This document shows positions 46,278 through 58,744 of a stretch of DNA of 64,000 bases, piece by piece. Position numbers and translations under genes: made by a program. Location: positions 328,562 to 392,561 of the forward strand of contig MNCI01002993.1 in assembly GCA_015680685.1 (NCBI GenBank). The letters are read 5' to 3'. The notes under the pieces are model-generated. The model did no database searches, was not told the origin of the DNA, and was given only the letters and a program-made list of their open reading frames with translations. Position 1 is the stretch's first letter. Each line of letters begins with the position of its first letter. The DNA is from Gnetum montanum (Eukaryota > Streptophyta > Gnetopsida > Gnetales > Gnetaceae).

Positions 46278-47595
46278 TATTGTGACTAAAAACCTCAATC
46301 CATGGAAAATCTAGAGATTCCCATTGTAGCAGTTCCTCAACTCACAAATCCCTAGGGCCTCCATGAGAAAAAAAAAGGATTCAAGGTGCCTTGGCTAGTC
46401 TAGTAGATCAACCAAGGACTTAGGAAATGCGAAGCATGATAATAAAACAAAACAAAATGCAAAAATGATCACTGATCTAAAATAATGAATAGATAATAAA
46501 CAAATATATTTCATACAAAAAATCAAAAACTTAAAAAATTTTATTAATAAAGAATAAAGTGTAAGTCTAAGAAATGTATAGAAATGATGCATGGATGAGT
46601 AGAAAGAGGATTCACTTATGCAAGAGTTCAAAGCCCATTGAAGCTAATGTGATCTACTCCAAGATTTGGATGCTAAGCCAATCGTAATGTCATTGAACCT
46701 CTTGCATTGCAACCTCAAATTTGCAAGTTCGGTTACTACTTGGGGGGATGAGAAAAGTGGGAAATATGACTGCTAGATTACTCCATGTTGGGGATTGTGA
46801 GCCCTAAAAATGCAGTTTTGAAATCAAAAGTTCACAAGTCTTAAGGCTATAATGCCTTCACACCAGGGTTTAAGAAAATGCATGCATGGGAACTTGAGAA
46901 TGCCCCAAGTGTAGAATTAGTGCTTAAAAAATTGATTTTATGCTCAATGTATTTAAATTGCAAAAGTTCAACAATGAGAAAAAATTACTAAACCTGTAAA
47001 TGATGTTTGAGGTTGGCTTTTATATGCTATTTAGGCCACGAATGGAGCTACAAAATGGCTACAAAAATGGTTGCAAACTAGCTGCCAAATTTAAGTGAAA
47101 TGGGTACCAAAATTTGGGGGGTTACTATACATAGTAAGTGGTTCCCCTATGGCCATTTCATTTACTATAAACAGAAATTGAGGTACACCTTCCACGTTGG
47201 AGATGTATCTTCCATGCTGAACTCTAGCTATTATGGCTTCCACATTGGGGGATGCAATTTTCAATGCTAGGGGTGAAGACTCAATGGTGGGGAAAAACTT
47301 TCATGCTAAGGAAGAAAGGTTTTCAAGCTATGTATGTGGTCTCCACGCTGAAGGGGAAAAGTTTCCTAAACCCCCACCCTTCCACATTGTGGGATAGGTG
47401 AGNCACTTGGGGAATGAGGATTGGACCACTTATGAGTCATTTCAAATACAAAAAAATAAAGTATGTGAAATTAGCCACTATGGGTTACAATCTTTACATT
47501 TACAATGAAGTTTTGTTTTGAGTTTCATTGGGTGAGAGCTACATGATGAAGATTGACTATAACATGCAAATTTTTGTGGTGTTTTAACTTCTAGA
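46278..47595 (-). repeat. 5' LTR of the gag-bearing element, truncated
   Basis: Matches 13960-15307 in opposite orientation: the terminal 150 bp (46278-46430) and the region with CCTCATTCCCCAAGTG (47405-47430) are clear. About 150 bp at its start, including half of the border hairpin, are missing where a copia LTR piece joins near 47595. It carries one N at 47403. Confidence 0.65.
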
Positions 47596-48600
47596 CTTTG
47601 TTTCTTTAAAAATGTGATTTAATAGAACACCACAACCTTTATAAAGTTTGAGCTTTGAAAGAAGTATTTTCTCCCAAGAAACATGCTCAACTAGATAAGA
47701 TCTTAACAAGCTAAAAATGTAGCTTCAAAAATCTCAAAAAATTTACAATAACTTAAATCCACATGGAGTGTTTTCTCTCAAGAAACACACTCAACCTTGC
47801 AAGGTCCTAACAAGCTTAAGATATGCCTCCCTACAAGAAGTACATCAACCCTGCAAGGCTTACAAAGTAGGACATAAAAATCAAGAAGAGAATGTAACTA
47901 TAATTATAGATTTCTTTATATGAGGATCTTGACAATTATAATACAACTTAAAAAGATAGAGAATTGAAGAAAAAATAAATTCACAAGATGTATACAATGA
48001 AGGAATATTCATGTGAATAGTGAATTTTCTTTTCACAAAGAAATTATTTCTTTTATAGCCTCTATCTTTGTCAAATAACCATTGGAATTCATACAATAGC
48101 TTGAAAATAGCTAGTTCAAATGTCTCATTTGAGTTTGGGATGTCTTACTTATAATGTCTTACTTGAGACATCTTAACTACACTTGGGATGTCTATTGTTT
48201 TTGTGGAACGTCAAGCCTTAAACCAAGCTTTTTCCTCTAGGATGTTTACTGTTCTTTTGGAACATCTTGGCAAATATAGAAACACCTTCTTTTGACTTTG
48301 AGGCTTCATGCATCCTTGTGTCTTTTACAAAAATATTTTAATCTTGGTTGAGACTTCATCAATTTAGATTGGTAATATAGCTATCATCTTAGTCTTAACT
48401 CGTGCTTTGTCCTAATCTCACAATGTCCTTTATCTCAATCTCATTAAGCTCTTGTCCTGATCACATCATAGTTTTGTTAGGCTATTGTCTTAGTCCTTTT
48501 CTCATCTTGAAAGATCCACAAGCACATTTTTCACATTCTCCATTTTCCAAGGTTTTGACATACTAAAAGGTCAACAACTATTTTATAATAGGAATAACAT
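47596..48600 (-). repeat. Copia-type LTR fragment
   Basis: On the minus strand it aligns with 58745-59720: start GACCTTTTAGTATGTCAAAAC (near 48575), a run of ACATCCCAA phrases, then TTGATGTACTTCTTGTAGG and TTGAGTGTGTTTCTTG. The last 150 bp and any PBS are missing. Confidence 0.7.
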
Positions 48601-48699
48601 AACTATGGTTTTTAGATTTCAAAAATAAATATATTAAAAATAAAAATTCAATGTAGAAATACAAATAAGTAGAGGAGAAACTACAAATTAACAAAACTA

Positions 48700-48870
48700 A
48701 AAGGCCTAATATTTTAGTGATTCCCTTTTGGATTTTCATTCTTACAACCAATCCTAAAAAGCCTCCCCTTTGGGCTATGAAAAGAATAAGATCTTATCGT
48801 TATTCAGAAGCACCCAAATGAGTTTTCACTTTCTACTAAAGGCTTCCTATTAATAAAAAGAAAATGAAAG
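48700..48870 (-). repeat. Inverted copy of a flanking repeat (right copy 52480-52680)
   Basis: Reverse complement of the sequence at 52480-52680: CCTTTAGTAGAAAGTGAAAA, GGTGCTTCTGAATAA and CAAAGGGGAGGCTTTTTAGGAT. A third, shorter copy lies at 53575-53656. Confidence 0.7.
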
Positions 48871-48959
48871 AGATAAATATTTAGGAATTTAGTTGAATTA
48901 TTAGCTATTGAATGATTTCACTTTGAACTAATAATAAAATAAAATTAGTTAAAGAATCT

Positions 48960-51900
48960 CTATGAAAACCTACATTACTTCAAAACTTCTAGATAACATA
49001 AAGAATAAGAGGATGAAAGTAACACTAAGTATGAAGTAGAAATCCTTAAGGTTGATGAGTGTCACTAAATTAAACTTCATCTAATATTGCTTAAAAATTA
49101 TATAAATACTTGCTACACCAAGTTCAAGAGCTATGAGCAAGATGACAAGTAAAAAACAATGGATGAATGTATCTTTCATGTTGCAAATAGGACATCCTAG
49201 GTTATGATCACCCAAATGAGAGCATCAAATACTAATAGGTAAACCTTAATGAATCAAATACCATAAAAAATATCTAATTTTTAAAGGATTAGTGGCATTT
49301 CATATCTTCTAAATTCACTACTTTCATAATTGTACATTGTGATTAATCTTCCAAAGGTATTTGAATCTTGGCAAAATATTAGTATTAGAACTAATAAAAG
49401 TATTTACAATCTTAGACTAATATGGAAAAACATGATGGTCATTAATTCAAGAAAAATAAAAAAACCATTATGAGAATCTTGAATGATTACAATCTTGTTC
49501 AAAATACCTAAAAGATGAAAAAATGTAAACTTTTAAGAAACAATAATGTCATTGAGACTTTGACACTCAGATTAAGTAATCTAGTGATTGTGCATGCAAA
49601 GAGATGAAAGAGAGAAAATTCCAAGCTTACATCATGTATTGCAAAGATGTAGATGCTTAATAGCCTATAGTTTACTATTAATGGAAAGTCACCAAGAGAA
49701 ACTTTATCAAGCATATAGGTAGAAATAGTAATATTATTGAAGTTTCAATGATAAAAATCTAAGCCTTTTGAATGTGATTTCTGACAATAGAACCTAATAT
49801 AATAATACCTTTTGAAAAAAGTACTTAATTAAACAAATGAGTATCTTTTCAATAATCACTACCTCTAGGGTTAGCCATCTAAATGCACTTATGAAAAAGA
49901 AGCTTCCATGGCTCTCTACCAAATAATTATTTAACCACCCACTTAGCATGTAAAATAATACATTGCTTATAATAATTAACCAATCCTAATATAACATCCC
50001 ATGATGTTTTTGAAGATATAAAAAAGAAAGAAGAAATGCTTAACAATTTAAAAACATTTGAATTTTCTAGAATATGCCAAGATTTAGAGAAAGCTCATTC
50101 ATAAACCTTCTTGTTGAAAAAGATAGAATATTTAAACCAATTAATATGAGAGACTAAAAGTCTACAATATTGATCAACATAAGAAAAAAAGACAAATTGC
50201 AATAACTTTGTTTTTCTTTAAAATAAAAATAAGTCATCTACAAAATGCATATTTAATAAATTAGGAACATAATTTTCAATAAATATGCCTTGTAGTAAAT
50301 TATGCTCCTAGTTCTTCTATATAGAATGACATAAAAAATTTGCAACAAGAATGAAGACATAAGAAACTAAAGAACAACCTTGTCTAATTGAGTGGTCAAG
50401 CTTAAAACTATTAGTAATTCCAACATTTGTAGTTACAAGTAATTATTATCTATGAAAAGAATCTCCACCATTTGAATAAATGTTTCTTTAAAATCATATT
50501 TGTGAATATAAGTAATAATAAATTTCCATTCAATTCTATCATATGCTTTAGGATAATCAAGCTTCAAAAAATAAATGTCTTGTTTGAAATCCTTAGTACA
50601 CTATATACCATTCTAAGCTAGAACAACATTATCTTGAATATATCTACCTTTGACAAAGCGAGTTTGCACTATAGTAATTAATTGAGAAATAACTAGTTTT
50701 AATTTTTGGGTAAGATATTTAGTGAAAATTTTATAAAGAGAATTTAGAAGAGTAATAAAGCATAAATTACCAATGTGGGAAATATCATCTTCCTTAGAAT
50801 AAGTCTAATGACTCCTCTTTTTAGCTCTTAACTAAGAGAATGTTCTTCAATGGTTTCTACAAAAATACAATAAAGATACATACCAAAAAGATCCCAATGA
50901 TTTTTAAAAAATTTAATGGAAGTTCCATCAAAACCTAAAGCTTTCTCATTGGCCAATCTAAACACTACATCTTCAATTTTATTAAGAGAGATATTTTGTT
51001 TAAGAAGATGGTAGTGACTATTGTAAACAATATTAAGTAAATGATCACAATTAGAAAGAAAGTTCTCATGATAAAATGCCATGAAATACATATATGTTAA
51101 AAATATATTTCAAGAAAATCATTGACAATAAAAGAATTAGAACTAATTTGATTATCAAATTTTATGAATTTGATATAGGAAAATTACCTTTACCTTTTAA
51201 GAATTTGAAAATTTTATTGCATGGTTACAATTTAGATGCAAAGAAAGACTAAGAAAATAATATTTCATAGATTGAATTGTAATCTTTCCATTATAGAACC
51301 ATGAAGAATAATTGGAAAAATAAATTGATCAAGATTTTCAAAAATCCAATTATTATCTTTACTAAGGTTAGGCAAGGTAAACCAATTACCATGATGAACA
51401 TTTGATCTAGCAACATTAGATAAACAAAATTATTTCTTAACATCACATCAAATAGAAAGCCCATGATCTAAAAACTAAGAAGAAGCTTCACTAATTTTTT
51501 TCCAAAAATTTTTAATTAGATAAAAATCACCATAAAAATGTGAAGGAATGTTAGAAAAATTTTGGAGAATCAACTACCATAGAGTAATTTTATTTACAGA
51601 AGTAGTTAGAGCATAAGTATTATACATAACAAAGGGAATTAAAGCACCTTGAAGAATTGCATAGACTAAAGAATTATCTTTTTCATGAGAGATAAAATTT
51701 TTAGAAAAAACATAATTGATAATGAGAGCTATATCAACTTGATCAATATTATGATTAGTAAATAATACTGTAGAACCATGAAGAATAATATTACTAGCTA
51801 TGACTATATCTAAATTGGAAATTTTAATATCTTGAAGAAGAATAAAATCAAAAACTAAATTTCATGTGTGATGAAAAGAATTGACAACTTTTAGACAAAT

Positions 51901-52160
51901 TCTATTAGTAAGGCCTTGAAATTACATAAAAAAATTAACATTCTGTGGAGGAAGAGGAGGCCCCTACCCTGTAATTAAAATTAACATTATTAAAAGAAAT
52001 TATCTTCATATCTTAACCACTAGCTACAAATGAATTATTAGTAATTAAAATATCTTGAATATGTCGACAATTCTAAAGATTTAGCATATGTTCATAAATA
52101 GATAGAATTTTTTGATGTTTTTTAATTATGAAGAATCATTTGAAAGTGATCTAAATTAAC
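48960..52160 (-). pseudogene. L1-type LINE: endonuclease, reverse transcriptase, zf-RVT remnant
   Basis: Minus strand. Endonuclease remnant at about 51800-51280: SHFYGDFYLI at the GDFN site, then HHGNWFTLPN and an ENLDQF end. RT: KIEDVVFRLANEKALGFDGT (about 50990), DDISHIGNLCFITLLNSLYK (about 50790), TRFVKGRYIQDN, FLKLDYPKAYDRIEW (the first catalytic Asp region, about 50540), IRQGCSL (about 50390) and FVDDLFLF (FADD box, about 50240). A CPICNMKDTFIHCF zf-RVT remnant lies near 49170. Stops are frequent, and at least one frameshift falls near 50400. No convincing poly(A) tail or target duplication. Dead copy of an L1-clade element. Confidence 0.8.
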
Positions 52161-52479
52161 AATAGTTTTCTGTGAGACCTTAGAAAAATATATTTATTTC
52201 CCCTTAGTCATTGAAGAATTCTTTGAAATTTATTTCATCAGAAAATTCCTTAAAGATTATAAATATAACTTCTCTTTTGGTGTCAAATATTAGATTCTCA
52301 AAGATATTGCTTTTTACCTACAACTTCAAGCAAAAGGCTCCTAGTAAAAGCTGAACAATTAATTTATTGTTTATAGTATTAATTTCTTTATATTATGGAG
52401 GCTCAAGGATGAAAGGTTTTAGCTTTTTTTTGCTATTTATTATTCATCTCTAATTGATGTATTCTTTTTTCTTTAGAGA

Positions 52480-52680
52480 GAGGTTTCTTCTTCTCTTTAT
52501 AAGAAATTCTTTAGTAAGAAGTGAAAACTTATGATGGCACTTTTAGATAAGGGTAAGACCTAATCCTTTTCCTACACCAAAGGAGAGGTTTTTAAGGATT
52601 AGTTAAAAAGATGAAAACATAAAACAACATTTTCAAAATCATTAGGATTTTTCTTTAGACTTTCTCTTTAATGATCTAAT
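52480..52680 (+). repeat. Flanking repeat, right copy, inverted relative to 48700-48870
   Basis: CTTTAGTAAGAAGTGAAAAC, GGGTAAGACCTAATCC and CAAAGGAGAGGTTTTTAAGG match the left copy inverted, so the LINE is enclosed by inverted repeats of about 170-200 bp. Confidence 0.65.
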
Positions 52681-52832
52681 ATACATTTGAGTTTTCTAAA
52701 TACTATTATTGAATTTTTGGGATTCAATAGCTCTCCTACTAAACTAATTCATTTCTCATTTTTCTTTATTATAATCCAATATTTTTTTAGGTCAATAATA
52801 AGGATAATGATGATGTTATGATAAGTGTATAA

Positions 52833-52975
52833 TGAGGTGTTAGCCTTATGGTAAGACTCTTAATTTAAAAGCTCCAAGTCATGGGTTTGATTCTAGTGGG
52901 GCAATGTTGAATTACAAAGTTCTAATTAGAGTATATATATCTTAGGGTGTACCTATATTAAAATTTTTTTGAGGT
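52833..52975 (+). repeat. tRNA-derived SINE, copy 1
   Basis: GAGGTGTTAGCCTTATGGTAAGAC (A-box like, 52835-52856) and GGGTTTGATTC (B box, 52883-52893), then a 3' end in a T run. The internal RNA polymerase III promoter layout is that of plant SINEs; the tRNA fold itself is lost. Confidence 0.75.
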
Positions 52976-53141
52976 TCTAATACCCTACTCCTAGTGATAG
53001 GTGGCTCAAGTGGCTAGCTCATTATCTTGTGGTGGTGGAAGAAGGGGGCCTATGGAGGAGGATGCTATTGAAATCCATAAGAATTAAATCCATGAGTTGG
53101 AGCTTCCAAATCAAGATTCTTACCACTAGGCTAACACCTCA
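52976..53141 (-). repeat. tRNA-derived SINE, copy 2 (inverted)
   Basis: Minus strand: GAGGTGTTAGCCTAGTGGTA (start 53140), GGAGCTCCAACTCATGGATT with decayed B box. Head-to-head with copy 1. Confidence 0.7.
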
Positions 53142-53159
53142 TTGTTAATTAGAACTATA

Positions 53160-53231
53160 TATAACTCAATGTTGCCCACTAGAATTAAAGCTTCCAAATC
53201 AAATGTCTTATAACTAGACTAATGCCTCACT
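53160..53231 (-). repeat. tRNA-derived SINE, copy 3 (partial, inverted)
   Basis: Minus strand GAGGCATTAGTCTAGTTATA then GATTTGGAAGCTTTAATTCT and AGTGGGCAACATTGA: the 5' half of the same SINE. Confidence 0.65.
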
Positions 53232-53656
53232 ATTGTTAGCTCATTATCTTGCAAGGTAAAAGATTACTCGTTAAATTCATAATTGAGACATTATTACATT
53301 TCTATATATTTCTTCTAATATATGTTGTTGGTTATATGTCTTGGGGTGTATGTATGGTTAAATTATTTTAAATTTTGACACTAATCTCCCCTCTTACATT
53401 AAAATAACTTTTTTTGGAGGAAGAAGAAAGGAATAGTGGAATCCCAAGAATGAATAATAATATTAAAATGAATACTAAGTACATCATATGAATGAAGAGA
53501 AAGTCTAAAGAAAAAGTTCAAGGTAACACATTCAATAGCTAATACTTTAGATAAACTCCCAAATGTTTCTCTCTTTATTTTTTTATTTTATTAATAGGAA
53601 CCCTTTAGTAGGAAGTAAAAATCCATTTTGGTGCTTCTAAATGAGGGCAAGGCCTA

Positions 53657-54178
53657 TGTAACGTCCCCATTCCCAAATGACGTTGCTGCATGACAAAGAT
53701 GGTGCCTCTTCATAACAAGTGTTATCATTATTGTAACGAGGCCCAAAAGGGGGTGTTGTAATTGAGACATGAAAAGGTGCATTATAATAATGACCATGTC
53801 TCTTGAGGTAACCTTCAGGGTGTTTGAACTAAGGCATTTATACTTGGGCATTAAAGGTCATGTTAGGATGGAGTAGCAGAGCCAATAAACACAAGTCATG
53901 GGTACTAGGTGAAGTAAGATAGGAAGTGGACTAGTCGTCCCTTCTAGTTGGTTGTAAGCCTAACAATGGTGGTAGTGCTAGATTGCCTCTAAGGGATAGA
54001 TGTTGAAAGAAGAAAACCCCAAGGAATACTCTTAAAGCATGATCTAGCTACACTATTCCACATCAATAAAGCATTCTTTTCTTTCTATTTCTACATTTTC
54101 CTATTATATTCTTACACATAATGTCTAATATAATGTATATTTGATGTTTTCCATAACATCTAGGAACAGGATGTCACA
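53657..54178 (+). repeat. Solo-LTR-like unit (about 522 bp)
   Basis: Starts TGTAACGTCCCCATTCCC and ends GGAACAGGATGTCACA, a style common to plant LTRs, with an ATAAAGCATTC stretch near 54067. It interrupts the flanking-repeat copy that begins at 53575 (that repeat would continue CCTAATCC). No clear target duplication (GCCTA versus TTATT), so the limits are tentative. Confidence 0.45.
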
Positions 54179-54239
54179 TTATTCCTATTTCCTTTGCATT
54201 TACATAAAACTATAAAATGACATAAAAAACTTAAAACTT

Positions 54240-54315
54240 AAAATCAAACTAAAAACATGGTCTACCATGGCCTAAAACTGATGGCCTATGATGGCCTAAA
54301 ATTGGTGATTCCATG
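54240..54315 (-). repeat. GGCC short repeats behind antisense gene copy 3
   Basis: Two units CATGGCCTAAAACTGATGGC / GATGGCCTAAAATTGGTGAT on plus, about 400 bp beyond the antisense gene stop, with the consensus on the antisense-gene strand as in the other loci. Any protease beyond has been lost. Confidence 0.7.
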
Positions 54316-57175
54316 ACCTCCATTGCATCTACCTTATGTGTAAATTATGAAATATTTACTTCTTTGTATTACATATAGTTTTTACCTTAAAATTTATGCC
54401 TTGTGTTATTTTTTTATCATCAAAATTTATTTTATAGCTTTATTATTTTAACTCCTAGCCTTTTATGCAAGAAAGATATAAAATATTAAAAAGCAAAAAA
54501 TTTAACCTATGATAAAAAATTTCCATATCAGTAGCCATAATCACATTATCTAATAAAGAGACAACAACAAAGAATATAATATAGTCATAGTTGCACAATG
54601 CAATAAGATAACAATAAATAATACAATATCCAAGGCTATGAAAGCCAAAACAATAATAGGACCAATAGTGTGGCAAGAATAATATAACATGGTATGCCAA
54701 AAAAAGTTTGCCAAAACTAAGCTATAGGAGGAGGAGGAGGATCATTAACAATATCATCTTTAATGTTCTCATCATCATCACTTAAGACCTATAAGAAAAA
54801 AAATATATAAATCATTAGTAGCCATCATAAACAAAACATAACTATGAAACCATAAAATCTAAACAATAACAAATATAAAAATATAACATAAAAGGTTAAA
54901 AAATTTTACACAACCCTCTAGGGAATCAAAAGCTATGTCTTCAAGAGGAAATATTTGAAGACCTGCTTCTAAACTATGAAGAATTTGTTCTTCACTCATG
55001 TTTGTCCAATCAATGTCTCCTAGATTCAATCCTATAAGGATCTTTCTCCTCTCTATGCCTTTCCACTAAGGTGAACTGTGGAAGAAGTTAGCAGTGATGA
55101 TTTTCCTAGATGTAGTAGTGATTTGAGGAGTAGGAGACTTAACAACAACCAAAAATTTGGTAAATATGTTATAAATGTCCTCTACAACTATCGCCTTAAT
55201 GAATAACTCATACTTACATTGTGTCATGGTTGTATCATGCCATAATTTCATGTAATTTTCCTTCTTCACCTTGTATAGTTGTTTGTGAGCATTTTTTTTA
55301 CCTCACTTTAACACCCATGCACATTAATCATGCTATTCCTTGGACTTTTGAACTAGGAGCTCCATTTGCATGTCTTTCTCCAAGTTACTTTTGGCTAGAG
55401 AAACTTTACCTTGGATGGAAATCCAATAGTGGGACTACTCTATTTATTTAGTTTGCACAAAATCCCTATTGAACACTTGTACCTTTATGAATTCATTACA
55501 AGAGGTTATTAACCTTGTTGGTGAGCTCCTTGTTTTGCTTTCTCAATGTCACAAACTTCTCCTAGAAGAACTCATTTGAAAGTTGAACCTTCCATAATGT
55601 TTTTGAATAAGATGAAGCACATTCAGTGACCTCTTAATATAACTTGCATGGAACTTTATCAACATCAAAGGGTAAGGCTAGGAACTCATAAAATTCAAAG
55701 TCTTGTAAAGGGTTCCATTATATTTTGGAAATTACAAGAACATAAAAAAATAATATTTAAAACACTTTAAAAAACATAAAACACTATAACCATAAAACAT
55801 AAAAAATCAAAATATATGAAATAAAATAGTTTAACATTTCTCATACCAAAATCATGAGATATTTGTTGCAATTTGTCTACCATATCATTCATTAATCCCT
55901 TCATGAATTCCAACTTCTCTAGGGCCTCCACCAAAGGTTTGGAGTAGAATGTAAATATAGATGTTTCTAGTGAAGGTTCATACTCTATAATTACCATAAT
56001 AGTTATACATTAATTAGAACAAAGATGAAAAAAAATCAAAACATAAAACAAAACTTAAAACATACTAGGAAGACCATGAGATAGGTCTTTTGGAGGATTG
56101 TTCTTTGGAGGTAAATCATCTAAGATGAAATCAAGTACATTTAGAGCTTCCATGGATGTCCTCTCCTCCTCTTCCCTATTATGTTGCTCATCCTCTATAC
56201 TAAGCTTAATGGCCATCTCCTACTTCTTTCCTACAATAAAATAAAATCATTAAAATATAAAAAAATAGCAAAGATTTAAAAATAAAAATATAACAAAAAT
56301 ACAAAAAATATTTTTAAAAACTAAAAAATAAAAATATACAAAAAAAATTTCCATACCTTTAACATCTTGATTTACTATGTTGAGCTTGATGATAATCTTC
56401 TTAGACATTTTCTTGTTAGGAACCTAAACATTGTCTTCAACATGTGTCTTCCTTATCTTCTTTCTAGTAGCACTTTCTACTTCTGTTGATAACTTCTTGA
56501 TCTTCTTTGCACTACCACATGTAGCATGAGGCTCCACCCCTATGTTTTTAGAGGAACATCCATGAAAACCACTACGATTATTAGTGGTAATAGACAATGA
56601 TTCTCCTATCTCCTCCACTAGTGAATCTTGGTGATGTATAACTTGAGCTATATCTATAGCCTAAGTTGTAGAGAGTTGGAGAGGATCATGTACAACTCAT
56701 TTTCTATCTCCCTTAATCACTAGAAACTCCATAAACCTCTTAATATATGCAAAAAAGAATGTATATTGCATGCGATGAATATTATCAAGATTATTATAGA
56801 GCTTTCATATTTCATCCCTTAAGCCAATGACTAGGTGGGTAACTTAATCAAACATAGTGTCATTAGTTAACACCCTTTTTTTATTATCCAAGCCTGCTGA
56901 TCTCCTATAGTTTCCTTCTATGATAGTAACAAGAAAAATTCCCTAGCATAGAAAAGGGGATAGGTCTCATTGACTTCCTCAACTTTACACTTGTTAAAGA
57001 TCAATGTTGCATTGGAAGGAAAGTTAATCCAAGCCTTCATTTCTTCTCTATAGCCTATATCTTTCCTTACTCTAGTGAAAACCTTGGCACCATTGTATGC
57101 TATGCCAAAGATATCGCTAAATATGGATGCATTAATACTCAAAAAAATAGGATAACCATGAATATGGATGATGAA

Positions 57176-58190
57176 TGATGAGACATGATATCACATAGGC
57201 CGCGATATCAAGTCGTCCCCTACGATATCGCGTACGCGATATCGTGGTCTACCGCCAAGTCTATAAATAAGAGGTAGCTCTCCCTTGTTTCATCATCTTG
57301 AGTTAGAAGTAGGGAAACTCTGGCAGTTTGATCACTCCAAAGGTAGAATATTTTCCATGTGCCCGCAACAGGAGTCCTAAAGTAAATGGATCTTTATTCA
57401 AGCAACATTGTACCTAAACACAAGTTGTGTATGGAAATAAAGATGAACTTCCTGTATAAACCTTGCAGTGCATGGAATAGGATTTTATTTATTGTTAATT
57501 ATTGCTTTCTCTTAGTAATGAGGAATGAGTAAGACTTGATTACGAGCATCTAAGGATGTGTACGGATAGTCAAGAAATCGACTGCTCATCGCAATGCGGT
57601 ATGAGTACGACTTGATTACAAGCATCTAGTGTGACTACTTGGTAACCCAATGGCGTATTCAGGATCTATGCTTGGTAATCCCAGTGGTAGTCATGCACAA
57701 AGATGTGTACGGTTAGTCAAGGAATCGGCTGCTCATTGCACTTAGGCTAGATTAGATTCTCTCAACCCTTTCCTCCTAGTTAAGTGCCTTAGTACGACCA
57801 CTTCAAGCATGTGCATTATGTGTGGTGATCCTAGCAATGATTAGCGTTTGGTAGTCGCGGTTGCATCGGTTTAGGATGTGTACGGTAAGTGGGAAAGGAT
57901 GTTGATGCTAGGGAATTTAGACTTAGTTCATTAGTTAGAGTTAGTTAGTTTATCCAACCCTTCATCTCAATAGCATAGGAGATAAAACATAAAAGACCAT
58001 AAAAATCATATACCTCGGACTTACTTAACCATACACCGTGACAACCACAAGTAAGTCTAGGAAGACAATGAATGATTAACCCCAAGTGTTCCATGGGGTG
58101 TGTAGGCACTTAGTCTGTGGAGTTTGACCGGATTGCCCATGCTATGCTCGTTTCATATGGTTGAGTGTAGGGGTACCTCACTACTCATTA
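57176..58190 (+). mobile_element. Solo LTR of the Athila-like family (1015 bp) with ATGAA target duplication
   Basis: Begins TGATGAGACATG, ends GTACCTCACTACTCATTA and is flanked by ATGAA (57171-57175 and 58191-58195). The body matches 1552-2338: GATATC array, TATAAATA, GATTACGAGCATCTA, CTTGGTAATCCCAGTGGTAG, GGTTGAGTGTAGGGGTACCT. It has an extra partial duplication near 57530-57610. It keeps many CpG sites that are lost in the full-length copy, so it is younger or less decayed. A solo LTR results from LTR-LTR recombination after insertion into the antisense gene. Confidence 0.88.
57187..57269 (+). promoter_or_regulatory. Solo LTR promoter with a 24-bp perfect palindrome
   Basis: GATATC at 57187, 57204, 57224 and 57238 (steps 17, 20, 14) and TATAAATA at 57262-57269, 18 nt after the last box. 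Positions 57222-57245 form a perfect 24-bp palindrome with core GATATCGCGTACGCGATATC. Confidence 0.8.
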
Positions 58191-58744
58191 ATGAATTTGG
58201 TGATCCCCTCATCAAAAGAGTCAATCATGTTCAATATCTTAATAGGAGGCATTATTGAACTTGGTAACATGAACAAATCTTATAAACTTGCATTAGTAAG
58301 CCTATTTTGGATGTCAATATGAGTCTTCTCCACCACCCATTCTTGTGTGAAGTCTACTTTACCCCACTTAAGTTGAATTTTCTTCTCAAAACATCTTAAG
58401 ATAGTCACATCAACCATAGACCTACTCACATAATCTAAAATCACAACATTGTTTACTTGTTAGACTTTTAAAATTGTGAAAATTTTAAAAACAAAAGAGA
58501 ACAAAAATAAAAAAACTTTAAAAAATCAAAAATACAAGAAATGTTGGCTATAACAAGCAACTATTACTTACTAGAATTAGGAAAATCTAGAACCTTAGGA
58601 TGAGCTAGTATAGGTTATTCTAAGTGTAAATAGGTTTACCATTTGTGTTCATGATTGGTCACTATGCTTATTTCATACATGTGGGAATACCTTGTATAAT
58701 ATCTATCAAATTCAACATTGAGCTGATTGAGCACTTTAACTTAT

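Larger units (their letters stand above)
54717..58744 (-). pseudogene. Antisense passenger gene, copy 3, interrupted by a solo LTR
   Basis: Minus strand, 5' end cut by a copia LTR at 58745. From the 5' side: DRYYTRYSHMYE (about 58710), a long exon with VDFTQEWVVEKTHIDIQNRL (about 58370) and IKILNMIDSFDEGITKF (about 58240), then the solo LTR (57176-58190). It resumes with SINASIFSDIFGIAYNGAKV (about 57140), YIKRFMEFLVIK (about 56735), a basic segment (56620-56424), AIKLSIEDEQH (about 56205), LEKLEFMKGLMNDMVDKLQQ (about 55920), a degenerate exon (55740-55080), KILIGLNLGDIDWTNMSEEQ (about 55040) and a last exon VLSDDDENIKDD-PPPPP to TAG at 54717-54719. Each block matches copies 1 and 2. Function unknown. 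Confidence 0.65.

Noticed and set aside
52833-52975. Functional tRNA gene
   Set aside because: A and B boxes are present but cloverleaf pairing is not, and the copies are dispersed and decayed.
53652-54183. Target duplication around the 522-bp LTR-like unit
   Set aside because: Flanks GCCTA and TTATT do not match; shifting the borders by a few bases did not give a convincing repeat.
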